Source: Sphingobacteriales bacterium UTBCD1 (GTDB lineage: Bacteria > Bacteroidota > Bacteroidia > Chitinophagales > Chitinophagaceae). Taken from it: a stretch of DNA of 64,000 nt. The stretch covers positions 82,499 through 146,498 of the forward strand of contig MWTC01000039.1 of assembly GCA_002066995.1 (NCBI GenBank). The letters run 5' to 3'. The translations under genes were made by a program, and so were the position numbers. Under the pieces are notes generated by a model that was given only the letters and a program-made list of their open reading frames with translations, searched no databases and had not been told where the DNA came from. Shown here one piece after another: positions 1 through 7,274 of this stretch. How positions within the stretch are numbered: the first letter of the stretch is position 1; each line of letters opens with the position of its first letter.

Positions 1-346
1 GTGAAGGATCATCAGGCAAAATAATGTCATGACCCTGGTAATTATTGTGTATGACCGGTTTCACTTCTGCTCCGCTGCAGTCAGGCGCCGTGTCAACATG
101 CGAACAAAAGCAAATTACCGGTACATTTTTCGTACTGTTGGACGGGATGGTAGCATATACATATCCCCATGCATCCATGCGGGCATCGGTTATTCCGATC
201 TGCTTCAACTCTTTTTCTAAAATCCTGCTGAGTTCTTTTTGCTTTTCAGTGGTGGGATGTGATTCTGCAAGCGGATCACTTTGTGTATCTAACTGCACAT
301 AGCGGATAAACCTGTCGGCTGCAGTAAATTTATATTTCTGAAACAT
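1..346 (-). CDS. pepT: Peptidase T, N-terminal part (runs off the window)
   Basis: This is the first ~115 residues of a tripeptide aminopeptidase of the M20 zinc family, which removes N-terminal residues from tripeptides in the cytoplasm. I translated it by hand: it opens MFQKYKFTAADRFIRYVQLD and carries the motif CSHVDTAPD at about residues 82-90, where the His and Asp are the first metal-site residues of M20 enzymes. An N(Y)xG(H/G)DI segment follows, typical of PepT. The frame is open to base 1, so the 3' part is missing. It is separated from the upstream FKBP gene on the same strand by a hairpin terminator. No promoter box was identified with confidence. Confidence 0.88.
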   Translation of the reverse strand, partial: MFQKYKFTAADRFIRYVQLDTQSDPLAESHPTTEKQKELSRILEKELKQIGITDARMDAWGYVYATIPSNSTKNVPVICFCSHVDTAPDCSGAEVKPVIHNNYQGHDIILPDDPS

Positions 347-476
347 ATTTAAAATTAGGGCATCGAAAATACGATTAAATGAAGCAATATTCTCCAAAAC
401 ATCTTCACATTGGCCAGCGCATAGCTGTTGCTGCATGATATTCAGCAGCAGATAAGAAGAGGCAAGAAAAAAGTAA

Positions 477-505
477 AAAAGCTTAACAACCCTGAGCTTT
501 TTTTT
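477..505 (-). terminator. Rho-independent terminator after the FKBP gene
   Basis: Arms 477-485 and 493-501 form a 9-bp stem with one wobble pair and a 7-nt loop. A/T runs flank both sides, so it could work in both directions. It lies between the FKBP stop and the pepT start, both on the minus strand. Confidence 0.6.
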
Positions 506-548
506 GCTCCGCTGCAGTAATACAAAAGCGTACTCCTGCACTGACTAC

Positions 549-1004
549 TTAAGGCGTAATGATCAGTGGGCTTCCTCCCTCTATTTCCACCAACTCAATA
601 TCGAATACAAGATCCTGGCCGGCCAAAGGGTGGTTGGCATCCAGCACTACAGAATCTTCTTTTACCTGAATCACTATTACTTCAATATCATGGCCTGATC
701 CATCACTCATCATTAAAGGCATTCCTGGTTTCAGCTCCATGTCTTTGGGAAAATTTTCTTTCGGAACCTCTATCACCATTTGAGAATTGCGGGGGCCATA
801 GGCTTCTTGGTAAGAAATATTAATGGTTTTCTTTTCACCGACTATCATTCCGGTCACACCTTCGTCAAAGCCTTTGATCACCATTCCGCTTCCCACTTCA
901 AATTCCAGGGGTGAACGGTTTGTTGAACTGTCAAAAGTTTCTCCGCTTGTAAGTTTTCCATGATAATGAACTTTTACTTTGTCGCCGCTTTTTACTTTTC
1001 TCAT
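549..1004 (-). CDS. FKBP-type peptidyl-prolyl isomerase, SlyD-like
   Basis: A 151-residue cytoplasmic prolyl cis-trans isomerase/chaperone of the SlyD branch of FKBPs. The FKBP core is split: the first part (about 1-70) has VKVHYHGKLTSGETFDSS and GFDEGVTGM, then an 'insert-in-flap' chaperone domain (about 70-125), then the return to the core with the diagnostic NHPLAGQDLVFDIEL at about 124-138. It lacks the His/Cys-rich metal-binding tail of E. coli SlyD, as is usual for short SlyD-like proteins. There is no signal peptide. A TATCTTTC box lies 34 bp upstream of the start and a terminator follows, so it is probably a monocistronic unit. Confidence 0.9.
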   Translation of the reverse strand: MRKVKSGDKVKVHYHGKLTSGETFDSSTNRSPLEFEVGSGMVIKGFDEGVTGMIVGEKKTINISYQEAYGPRNSQMVIEVPKENFPKDMELKPGMPLMMSDGSGHDIEVIVIQVKEDSVVLDANHPLAGQDLVFDIELVEIEGGSPLIITP

Positions 1005-1037
1005 TTTATTTATTTTAAAATTTTAACAGAAACTGCG

Positions 1038-1045
1038 GAAAGATA
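1038..1045 (-). promoter_or_regulatory. Putative Bacteroidota -7 box for the FKBP gene
   Basis: The minus strand reads TATCTTTC, matching 7 of 8 positions of the TAnnTTTG consensus, 34 bp upstream of the start codon. No clear -33 element was assigned. Confidence 0.4.
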
Positions 1046-1119
1046 GCCTAAAAATCTGAACAGATCGTTGATTAAGGTTCGTTCATTCAGTTAATTTTAC
1101 AGAAATTTATCTCTTAATT

Positions 1120-1127
1120 TATACTTG
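1120..1127 (+). promoter_or_regulatory. Putative -7 box for the namZ-like gene
   Basis: TATACTTG matches 7 of 8 positions of TAnnTTTG. It ends 13 bp before the ATG at 1141, which favours that start over the ATG at 1132. Confidence 0.35.
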
Positions 1128-1140
1128 TAAAATGAATTAC

Positions 1141-2403
1141 ATGAAAAAGATCCTGATCCTGCCATTGTTACTGTGGCTCTTCAGTTGTACTGCACAAAAA
1201 TCTGTACCTGTCTTCCCGGAACATCAAAAGATCTTAGCAGGCGCTGAAAGAATTGATACCTATCTTCCTTACCTGAAAGGAAAACGTGTCGGCATTTTTG
1301 CTAACCAGACTTCTGTTGTAGGGCACACACACCTGGTGGATACTTTAAGAAAACTGGGTATCAACATTCAAGTGATCTTCGGACCGGAACATGGTTTCAG
1401 AGGTACGGCAGATGCAGGTGAAAAAGTCGGTAATTATATAGACAAACAAACAGGAATTCCTGTGGTCTCATTATTCGGTGCCAAATCAAAGCCTGATGCA
1501 GAAGATCTGAAAAATGTGGACATCATGATTTTTGATTTACAGGATGTGGGCTGCCGCTTTTACACATACATCATCTCCATGCAGAAATTCCTGGAAAGCG
1601 CTTTGGAAAATCATAAACCGTTATTATTACTTGACCGCCCCAATCCCAATGGATTCTATGTGGATGGCCCGGTATTGGATCTGAAATTTAAGAGCGGAGT
1701 GGGCAGCCAGCCTGTCCCTATCGTTTACGGAATGACGATCGGTGAATATGCCACCATGTTGCTGGGAGAAAAATGGTTGTCGGAAAAGGCAAATGAGATC
1801 AATGCTTCTTACGCTTCGTTCAAGCCCACAAAAGAAAATCCTTTTTATTTCAAAGTGATCCCCTGCCAGAACTATACACACAACAGCAAATATATTCTGC
1901 CGGTAAAGCCATCCCCAAATCTGCCGGATATGCAATCCGTTTACCTTTACCCTTCTACCTGCTTTTTTGAAGGCACTGTACTGAGTGAAGGAAGAGGCAC
2001 AGATAAACCTTTCCAGGTTTTTGGGCACCCATCGTATCCGAAAAACATGTATTCATTTGTTCCAAAACCGAATGAAGGAGCAAAAAATTCCAAACACTAT
2101 TATGAAACCTGCTACGGATGGAACTTATCCGGCAGTACAGAAAAAGTTTTAAAAGAAATAGGTAACCATATACAGTTGAAATGGGTTATTGAAGCGTATC
2201 AATTATTTCCGGGGAAAGACAGTTTCTTCCTGAAAAATAATTTCTTTAACAAGCTGGCCGGTAATGATATTTTAATGCAGCAGATCAAAGACGGTAAAAG
2301 TGAGGCAGAAATCAGGAAAAGCTGGGAGCCGAAACTGACCGGGTTTAAATCGATCCGGAAAAAATATTTACTATATGAAGACTTTGAAGCGCCAATCCCC
2401 TAA
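1141..2403 (+). CDS. namZ: NamZ-type exo-beta-N-acetylmuramidase (DUF1343) lipoprotein
   Basis: A lipoprotein of the DUF1343 family, whose characterised members (NamZ) release terminal MurNAc from peptidoglycan fragments during cell-wall recycling. From the chosen ATG the protein starts MKKILILPLLLWLFSC, a signal peptide ending in a lipobox Cys, so it should be anchored in the outer or inner membrane facing the periplasm. Family hallmarks visible are GKRVGIFANQTSV, the GPEHGFRG motif, MIFDLQDVGCRFYTY and LLDRPNPNG. Length (~420 aa) is normal. The longer ORF starting at 1132 adds only MNY and is less likely because of the promoter box at 1120-1127. fmt follows 32 bp downstream on the same strand, so the two may be co-transcribed. 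The assignment to DUF1343 is firm; the substrate is inferred from the family. Confidence 0.88.
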   Translation: MKKILILPLLLWLFSCTAQKSVPVFPEHQKILAGAERIDTYLPYLKGKRVGIFANQTSVVGHTHLVDTLRKLGINIQVIFGPEHGFRGTADAGEKVGNYIDKQTGIPVVSLFGAKSKPDAEDLKNVDIMIFDLQDVGCRFYTYIISMQKFLESALENHKPLLLLDRPNPNGFYVDGPVLDLKFKSGVGSQPVPIVYGMTIGEYATMLLGEKWLSEKANEINASYASFKPTKENPFYFKVIPCQNYTHNSKYILPVKPSPNLPDMQSVYLYPSTCFFEGTVLSEGRGTDKPFQVFGHPSYPKNMYSFVPKPNEGAKNSKHYYETCYGWNLSGSTEKVLKEIGNHIQLKWVIEAYQLFPGKDSFFLKNNFFNKLAGNDILMQQIKDGKSEAEIRKSWEPKLTGFKSIRKKYLLYEDFEAPIP

Positions 2404-2435
2404 TAAGGGATTTTGAAAACGTTTACATTTAAAGT

Positions 2436-3467
2436 ATGGATGATCCCGAAAATAAAATGGAAGGCAATAATCAAAGTTCCCCTCACTTGGGAGCAGGAGA
2501 TATCCGCATCATCTTCATGGGCACTCCTGATTTTGCCGTTGCTTCACTGGAAGCATTGGTGAAAGCAAAATACAATATTGTTGCCGTAGTGACCGCAATG
2601 GATAAACCTGCAGGCAGGGGAATGAAAATGCAGGAAAGCCCGGTAAAAAAATATGCAGTACGGCATCATCTGAAAGTTTTACAGCCCGGAAAACTGAAGG
2701 ACCCCGGTTTTATAAACGAATTAAAATCTCTGAATGCAGATCTTCAAATCATCGTCGCATTCAGGATGCTGCCTGAAGTGATATGGAATATGCCGCCGAT
2801 GGGAACGATCAATGTACATGCTTCTCTCCTGCCTCAATACCGCGGTGCTGCTCCTATCAACTGGGCCATCATCAACGGAGAAAAAGAAACCGGCATTACC
2901 ACTTTCAAACTGAAACACGAAATTGATACCGGGAATATTTTATTACAGGAAAAAATTGAGATCGGCGAAAACGAAACTGCAGGAGAATTACATGACCGTC
3001 TTAAAGAACTGGGAGCACAGGTATTATTGAAAACTATACAAGGCCTGGCAGAAAAAACATTGACCGAAACGCCTCAATCATCAATGAGTAATCCACAACA
3101 ACCAAACGAGGAAACTCAAATCTCCGGTTCCATGTTTACTAACTTTGTGCTGAAATCAGCGCCAAAAATTTTTACTAAGACCTGTGAAATTGACTGGCAC
3201 AAAAATGCAGATGACATACACAATCTCATTCGTGGATTATCCCCCTATCCTGCCGCCTTTACCGAACTCGGCGATAAAACGATCAAAGTCTTCCGAAGTG
3301 AAAAAGAAATGATCCTTCCCACTACCAGAACCGGCCATTGGGAATCAGACAAAAAAACATTCCTGAAGTTTGCCTGTTCAGACGGGTATATTTTTCTCAG
3401 AGAAGTTCAGCTGGAAGGAAAGAAGCGAATGACGATCGAAGACTTTTTGAGGGGATACAGGTTTTAA
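2436..3467 (+). CDS. fmt: Methionyl-tRNA formyltransferase
   Basis: Formylates initiator Met-tRNA using 10-formyl-tetrahydrofolate. The N-terminal formyltransferase domain begins IRIIFMGTPDFAV at about residue 24 and contains HASLLPQYRGAAPINWAI, where the His belongs to the catalytic Asn/His/Asp set, and DTGNIL (the Asp). The C-terminal tRNA-binding domain starts near residue 240 (KTCEIDWHKNADDIHNLIRG). At 343 aa it is slightly longer than usual because of ~23 polar residues before the first beta strand; only the ATG at 2436 or the internal ATG at 2457 can start it, so part of this extension is real. A weak hairpin follows the stop. Confidence 0.95.
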   Translation: MDDPENKMEGNNQSSPHLGAGDIRIIFMGTPDFAVASLEALVKAKYNIVAVVTAMDKPAGRGMKMQESPVKKYAVRHHLKVLQPGKLKDPGFINELKSLNADLQIIVAFRMLPEVIWNMPPMGTINVHASLLPQYRGAAPINWAIINGEKETGITTFKLKHEIDTGNILLQEKIEIGENETAGELHDRLKELGAQVLLKTIQGLAEKTLTETPQSSMSNPQQPNEETQISGSMFTNFVLKSAPKIFTKTCEIDWHKNADDIHNLIRGLSPYPAAFTELGDKTIKVFRSEKEMILPTTRTGHWESDKKTFLKFACSDGYIFLREVQLEGKKRMTIEDFLRGYRF

Positions 3468-3483
3468 GTTACAAACGTCAAAT

Positions 3484-3507
3484 ACCAGACGCCAGGCGCC
3501 TGGTTTT
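3484..3507 (+). terminator. Possible terminator after fmt
   Basis: ACCAG (3484-3488) pairs with CTGGT (3500-3504), with an inner CGC/GCG pair and one A-C mismatch, followed by TTTT and an A/T-rich stretch. It lies between convergent genes. Confidence 0.4.
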
Positions 3508-3587
3508 AAAATAAAAATTTCAAATCGAAAGAAACAGGTAAACAGAAAAAAAAGAAACTTAAATGACACCCTCGTTATCCTGTAGCT

Positions 3588-4721
3588 CTATAACCCCAGC
3601 TTTTCCAGCAGCTCTTTCCCCAGTGCAGCTTTGGGTACTACAATGCTGATGGTGTTGATCGCAAAATATGATTCAGACACATTGATGAATCCATCATAAG
3701 GTCCTACTTTCCCCCAGGAATTTTTTACGATGAAAAATGTTTTCCCTCCTTTTGACTTTTCTATTCCCGTAAGATGCATCAGGTGATCATCCTGAGTGGT
3801 CAGGTCTTCATATAATTCCTGGCGTATGGTTGCGCTGTAAGGAGCTTCCTGCATATCGGGATTAATCGCTTGCGTTGAGTAGATTTTTTTATCATCCAGA
3901 TTTAAAGCCAGTCCTATATCCTGCCTGAAGCCATTATTGCTCACATCGGCATCCCAGGAAACGGAATAACCTTTTTCAATAGCAGAGGTAACCACTTCAA
4001 TTAATTCATTTAAAGGCAGATTATAAAATGACCCGTTAGCAAAATTATCGGGCACCTGCAGGATAAACGGTTTGTAATAAGGCTCATGTGTAAAGGAAGT
4101 AAGACTGACATAATCATTTGCATTGAAATGCAACACATCTTTTGCAAAACTCAGTGGAGTGTAATCTTTTCCATCGTAATTAAAATGTGATGGTGCAGCT
4201 CCCATAAATTGATCAAGTATCTTTGTATACCCGTTCAGCCAAGCGGAACTGATAGGTTGATTACTCAAAACACTATCCAGATATTTCTTCAATGAGCGAA
4301 ACATCTTCTGATGATCGTAAGAAGTGGCTCCGTTTATCAAGCCGGTATAATCTTCCAGCGGCATGGCGCCATAAGTGGTAACGGCATGGATCTCATCATG
4401 TCCTAAACCGCCTTCACCAAACTGGGCTTTACCCTGTCTTAAAATATAATTTTTTGCTTTTTCGATGTAAATATTCCTCACGGTAAACATCTCACTCAGG
4501 TCGATAGAACGATTGTCCTTCCTGATCTCATCACTCTCAACCAATGAAGTTGTCGAGAAGCACCAGCAGGTCCCGGTCATCGCCTGGTTCTTCACTGAAG
4601 TTGCAGCGATTTTCTTTACATCAAAAAATTGTACCGGTTGTGCAGTGAATCCTGCTGATTGCTGCGCAAGGGCAAAAAACTGTACCCCGATTAAAAAATA
4701 AAAAAACAAAGATCTTTTCAT
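3588..4721 (-). CDS. C1-family cysteine peptidase (bleomycin hydrolase/aminopeptidase C-like), secreted
   Basis: A papain-fold peptidase of the bleomycin hydrolase/PepC branch. The catalytic Cys is in GTCWCFSTTS (about residues 50-59), the His in DDHLMHLTGIE, and the Asn in FIVKNSWG, in the expected order. A signal peptide (MKRSLFFYFLIGVQFFALAQ) implies export, unlike the cytoplasmic aminopeptidase C of Firmicutes; this variant is common in Bacteroidota. At 377 aa it is shorter than classical bleomycin hydrolases (~450). It is convergent with fmt and only 19 bp downstream of the LysM gene on the same strand. The natural substrate cannot be told from sequence. Confidence 0.87.
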   Translation of the reverse strand: MKRSLFFYFLIGVQFFALAQQSAGFTAQPVQFFDVKKIAATSVKNQAMTGTCWCFSTTSLVESDEIRKDNRSIDLSEMFTVRNIYIEKAKNYILRQGKAQFGEGGLGHDEIHAVTTYGAMPLEDYTGLINGATSYDHQKMFRSLKKYLDSVLSNQPISSAWLNGYTKILDQFMGAAPSHFNYDGKDYTPLSFAKDVLHFNANDYVSLTSFTHEPYYKPFILQVPDNFANGSFYNLPLNELIEVVTSAIEKGYSVSWDADVSNNGFRQDIGLALNLDDKKIYSTQAINPDMQEAPYSATIRQELYEDLTTQDDHLMHLTGIEKSKGGKTFFIVKNSWGKVGPYDGFINVSESYFAINTISIVVPKAALGKELLEKLGL

Positions 4722-4740
4722 GTTTGTTGATTAATGAAAA

Positions 4741-5799
4741 TTAAAAGTTCACTTTAACGACGAATTTCCCCGTATCCTGTATGTCAAGCCGTGAAGCTGC
4801 CGCATCGCTGATGCGAAGCTCCAGCCCCTGGTTTTGCCGGATCCCATTCATGGCTCCCAATACTTTAGCATAAATTATCTTTTCATTGGAAGGGTTGGTA
4901 ACCATGATTACGGTTCCGGGGTCAACTCCATCCATTAAAGCATAATACTTCTCATCCGTCCAGCCATTGATCGTTTTAAATATTCCCGAGGTTAATGTTG
5001 CTTCTTTTGATAAAGGAAATGCTTTGATCTGCTGTTCAAAATTATTTTTGAAATATCCTTTTCCCAAAGTTGCTGTTGTTTCAGAAATTGCACCAGCACT
5101 ATTGGATGTATTTACCGGCTTCTCTACCCCGGCTGTTTTTGTTTCATCTGTTTTTACATTATTCTTTACAGCTTCAATCTTTTCAGATGCGGGTTTTACT
5201 GTCTCTTTTGCTTCTTCTTTCCTGATTTCGGGTTTTGCTGCCTCTTTTGTTTCTTCTTTTTTGATTTCAGTTTTTGATTCTTCGGGTTTTCCGGTTTTTG
5301 TTTTATTTACGGCCTCTTCTTTTTTTGGAATTACAATATTATTTTCTTTTGCTATTTCCCCGGTAGTCAGGAATCCCGCTACCAGTTTCGCCCCTGCCGT
5401 CACATTATCCCCGGAAAGATTATTCCATGCTTTCAGGTTTTCTATAGAAACTTTATTGTTCCTGATACTGATTTTTGAAAGATTTTCTTTTTCCCCCGCA
5501 ATGGTATAGACAGGTATTCCTCCATTTACATTCTGTGAAAAATTAGTGTCAGACAAAGGGATCATAATTTCCTGTCCTATGCTTAATCCCTTTGACATAT
5601 CCAGAGAATTAAAGGCAGCAAGATGCTTCGGTGAAACATTAAACAAACGCCCGATGGAATAAAAATTTTCTTTCGGGGTGATCTTATGTTCTACATATAG
5701 CCCTTTGCTCCCGGATTTTAAAAAAAGGTATTCCGTTTGTGCATTCAGGAAACCCGCTACAACTACCTGACACAGTAATAACAGGGACAGCTTTTTCAT
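4741..5799 (-). CDS. LysM-domain protein with RlpA-like (double-psi beta-barrel) C-terminus
   Basis: A secreted cell-wall-associated protein. From the ATG at 5799 it begins MKKLSLLLLCQVVVAGFLNA, a Sec signal. A LysM module follows (KENFYSIGRLFNVSPKHL ... IGQEIMIPL), then a second weaker LysM-like unit (NLSKISIRNNKVSIENLKAW). A ~90-residue Lys/Glu/Thr/Pro-rich linker with repeated KEE(T/A)KE units comes next, then a C-terminal ~90 residues (GTVIMVTNPSNEK, YAKVLGAMNGIRQNQGLEL, RISDAAASRL) resembling RlpA-type DPBB domains. The open frame extends to 5850, but that start would abut the RsmF-like stop and mask the signal peptide, and a CATCTTTG box lies at 5818-5825. No catalytic DPBB residues can be confirmed. 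Confidence 0.8.
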   Translation of the reverse strand: MKKLSLLLLCQVVVAGFLNAQTEYLFLKSGSKGLYVEHKITPKENFYSIGRLFNVSPKHLAAFNSLDMSKGLSIGQEIMIPLSDTNFSQNVNGGIPVYTIAGEKENLSKISIRNNKVSIENLKAWNNLSGDNVTAGAKLVAGFLTTGEIAKENNIVIPKKEEAVNKTKTGKPEESKTEIKKEETKEAAKPEIRKEEAKETVKPASEKIEAVKNNVKTDETKTAGVEKPVNTSNSAGAISETTATLGKGYFKNNFEQQIKAFPLSKEATLTSGIFKTINGWTDEKYYALMDGVDPGTVIMVTNPSNEKIIYAKVLGAMNGIRQNQGLELRISDAAASRLDIQDTGKFVVKVNF

Positions 5800-5817
5800 G
5801 ACAGGGAAATTAGACAG

Positions 5818-5825
5818 CAAAGATG
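5818..5825 (-). promoter_or_regulatory. Putative -7 box for the LysM gene
   Basis: The minus strand reads CATCTTTG, 7 of 8 against TAnnTTTG. It sits 19 bp upstream of the ATG at 5799 and downstream of the alternative start at 5850, which supports the shorter protein. Confidence 0.4.
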
Positions 5826-5850
5826 GGCAATTTTCGCCAGAGCATTTCAT

Positions 5851-7194
5851 TCAATTCTCTTTTAAAATTCTTAATTCTTTTGGATAGTAATTATTGATGC
5901 GGTTTGATAGAACATTTATCCACCCAAGATTGTGCCCCTCATACTGAACCAATTGCCATCCTTTAACGGCCGGTTCAATCCGGATTTCTTTTTTCTTCAG
6001 ATACTCAATCGCATGGCTATGGTCTAACCGGTTTACCGGGATACTTTCATTAAGCAAACTGCTCATCGCCAATGCATGGCCCGGGATCAATTTATCATGA
6101 ATGATCTCCCCTGCACCAACTCCGGCATATTTTACACGCAATTGCTGTAAAAGAATAGGAATTTCTGCCCGGTGCTTTCCTGAAATCATATAAATAATGT
6201 TCTCATGCTTAAAAAAATGAAGGGTATCCATCCCAAGCCAATTTGAGATGATCGCCAGTTCTTTCTTATTTAATTGTTCTGGGATCTTCCTGGCCTTTCG
6301 GGGAGTATCATCATCCATTCCGGTTTTCTTGAAACAGGCAAGAAAGAATCCTTCCCCTTTTACTTTATCCGGCCAGAAACGATAACCAAATGACGACTCA
6401 ACGACATTCCACTTATTTTCAATCTTTAATTTTAAATTTTGAATTCTCATTTCATCTATCAGCCATTTGCAAATATCTTCATCCTCTTCTTTGGAATAAG
6501 AGCAGGTACTGTAGATCAGTATCCCGTCATTTTTCAATGCCGGAAGAACATCCGCTATAATGCGCTGCTGACGCATGCTGCATAGTTTGACATTACTTAA
6601 ACTCCATTCACTGACCGCTTCGGGATCACGGCGAAACAGGCCGCTGCCGCTGCAGGGAGCATCAATTACAATAATGTCAAAATAATTTTTCAGGGATGAA
6701 AACTCTTTCGGATCGTTTTGCGTGACCACAACATTTTCAGCTCCCCACTTGATGATATTATCTTTCAGTACTGGTACTCTTGACCAGATTACTTCATTGC
6801 TTACCAGCAGACTTTCTTGTGATATCAATGATTGAATGTGCGTAGATTTTCCTCCGGGGGCTGCGCAGAGATCCAAAATTTTTAAAGACTGAGACAGATC
6901 AACAGTTTGGCTCAAAGCCTGCTCCAGGAACATACTGCTGGCTTCCTGCACATAATAACAACCGGCATGAAACAAGGGGTCGAAGGTGAACGAAGGCCGT
7001 TGGGTTAAATAAACACCATGTCGGGACCAGGGAACTTTATTTTCAATTTTAAATTTTACATTTTCAATTGAAAATTTATCCGGGTTTAACCGTATCGAAG
7101 TTACCTGCCCGGCTGATGCATGAATTTTTTCAAATGCCTCTCTTTCGAAGCCTTTACTATCTTCTAATGATGATAAAAATTCCTCAGGTAACAC
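5851..7194 (-). CDS. RsmB/RsmF-type 16S rRNA (cytosine-C5) methyltransferase
   Basis: A SAM-dependent rRNA m5C methyltransferase of the NOL1/NOP2/Sun family, closest in layout to RsmF. The SAM site is LDLCAAPGGKSTH (about 108-120). Motif IV is DAPCSGSGLFRRDP (178-191) and motif VI is STCSYSKEE (229-237), giving the two expected Cys residues (181 and 231). A C-terminal RsmF-like RNA-binding region follows. The start is GTG: an in-frame stop lies just upstream and the N-terminus (LPEEFLSSL...GFEREAFEKIH) matches the family start. Two near-identical in-frame A/T-rich inserts encode IENVKFKIENK (43-53) and IQNLKLKIENK (251-261). A perfect TAAGTTTG box sits only 5 bp before the GTG, so the mRNA may be leaderless. 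Confidence 0.88.
   Translation of the reverse strand: MLPEEFLSSLEDSKGFEREAFEKIHASAGQVTSIRLNPDKFSIENVKFKIENKVPWSRHGVYLTQRPSFTFDPLFHAGCYYVQEASSMFLEQALSQTVDLSQSLKILDLCAAPGGKSTHIQSLISQESLLVSNEVIWSRVPVLKDNIIKWGAENVVVTQNDPKEFSSLKNYFDIIVIDAPCSGSGLFRRDPEAVSEWSLSNVKLCSMRQQRIIADVLPALKNDGILIYSTCSYSKEEDEDICKWLIDEMRIQNLKLKIENKWNVVESSFGYRFWPDKVKGEGFFLACFKKTGMDDDTPRKARKIPEQLNKKELAIISNWLGMDTLHFFKHENIIYMISGKHRAEIPILLQQLRVKYAGVGAGEIIHDKLIPGHALAMSSLLNESIPVNRLDHSHAIEYLKKKEIRIEPAVKGWQLVQYEGHNLGWINVLSNRINNYYPKELRILKEN
6412..6444 (-). repeat. In-frame A/T-rich insert, copy 2
   Basis: Encodes IQNLKLKIENK inside the methyltransferase gene and closely resembles the stretch at 7036-7068 in both DNA and peptide. It lies between motif VI and the C-terminal region, outside the catalytic motifs. 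Confidence 0.6.
7036..7068 (-). repeat. In-frame A/T-rich insert, copy 1
   Basis: Encodes IENVKFKIENK near the N-terminus of the methyltransferase. It is nearly the same A/T-rich 30-mer as at 6412-6444, in the same reading frame. Confidence 0.6.
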
Positions 7195-7198
7195 TATT

Positions 7199-7206
7199 CA
7201 AACTTA
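7199..7206 (-). promoter_or_regulatory. -7 promoter box for the rRNA methyltransferase gene
   Basis: The minus strand reads TAAGTTTG, a perfect TAnnTTTG match, ending 5 bp before the GTG start. Initiation a few bases downstream would give a leaderless or nearly leaderless mRNA. Confidence 0.5.
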
Positions 7207-7274
7207 ATGAATAATGAAAGAAAAATTCAAGTTTTCAGAAAAACCCATTCTTCGGAGTGACCTGGAAGGCCGTT

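Noticed and set aside
5080..5320. Repeated KEE/TKE coding units in the LysM gene as a possible CRISPR-like or tandem repeat array
   Set aside because: Repeats are degenerate and follow the reading frame; they encode a low-complexity protein linker.
5800..5850. Longer start of the LysM protein (MKCSGENCPSLL...)
   Set aside because: It would bury the signal peptide and cover a promoter-like box; the ATG at 5799 fits better.
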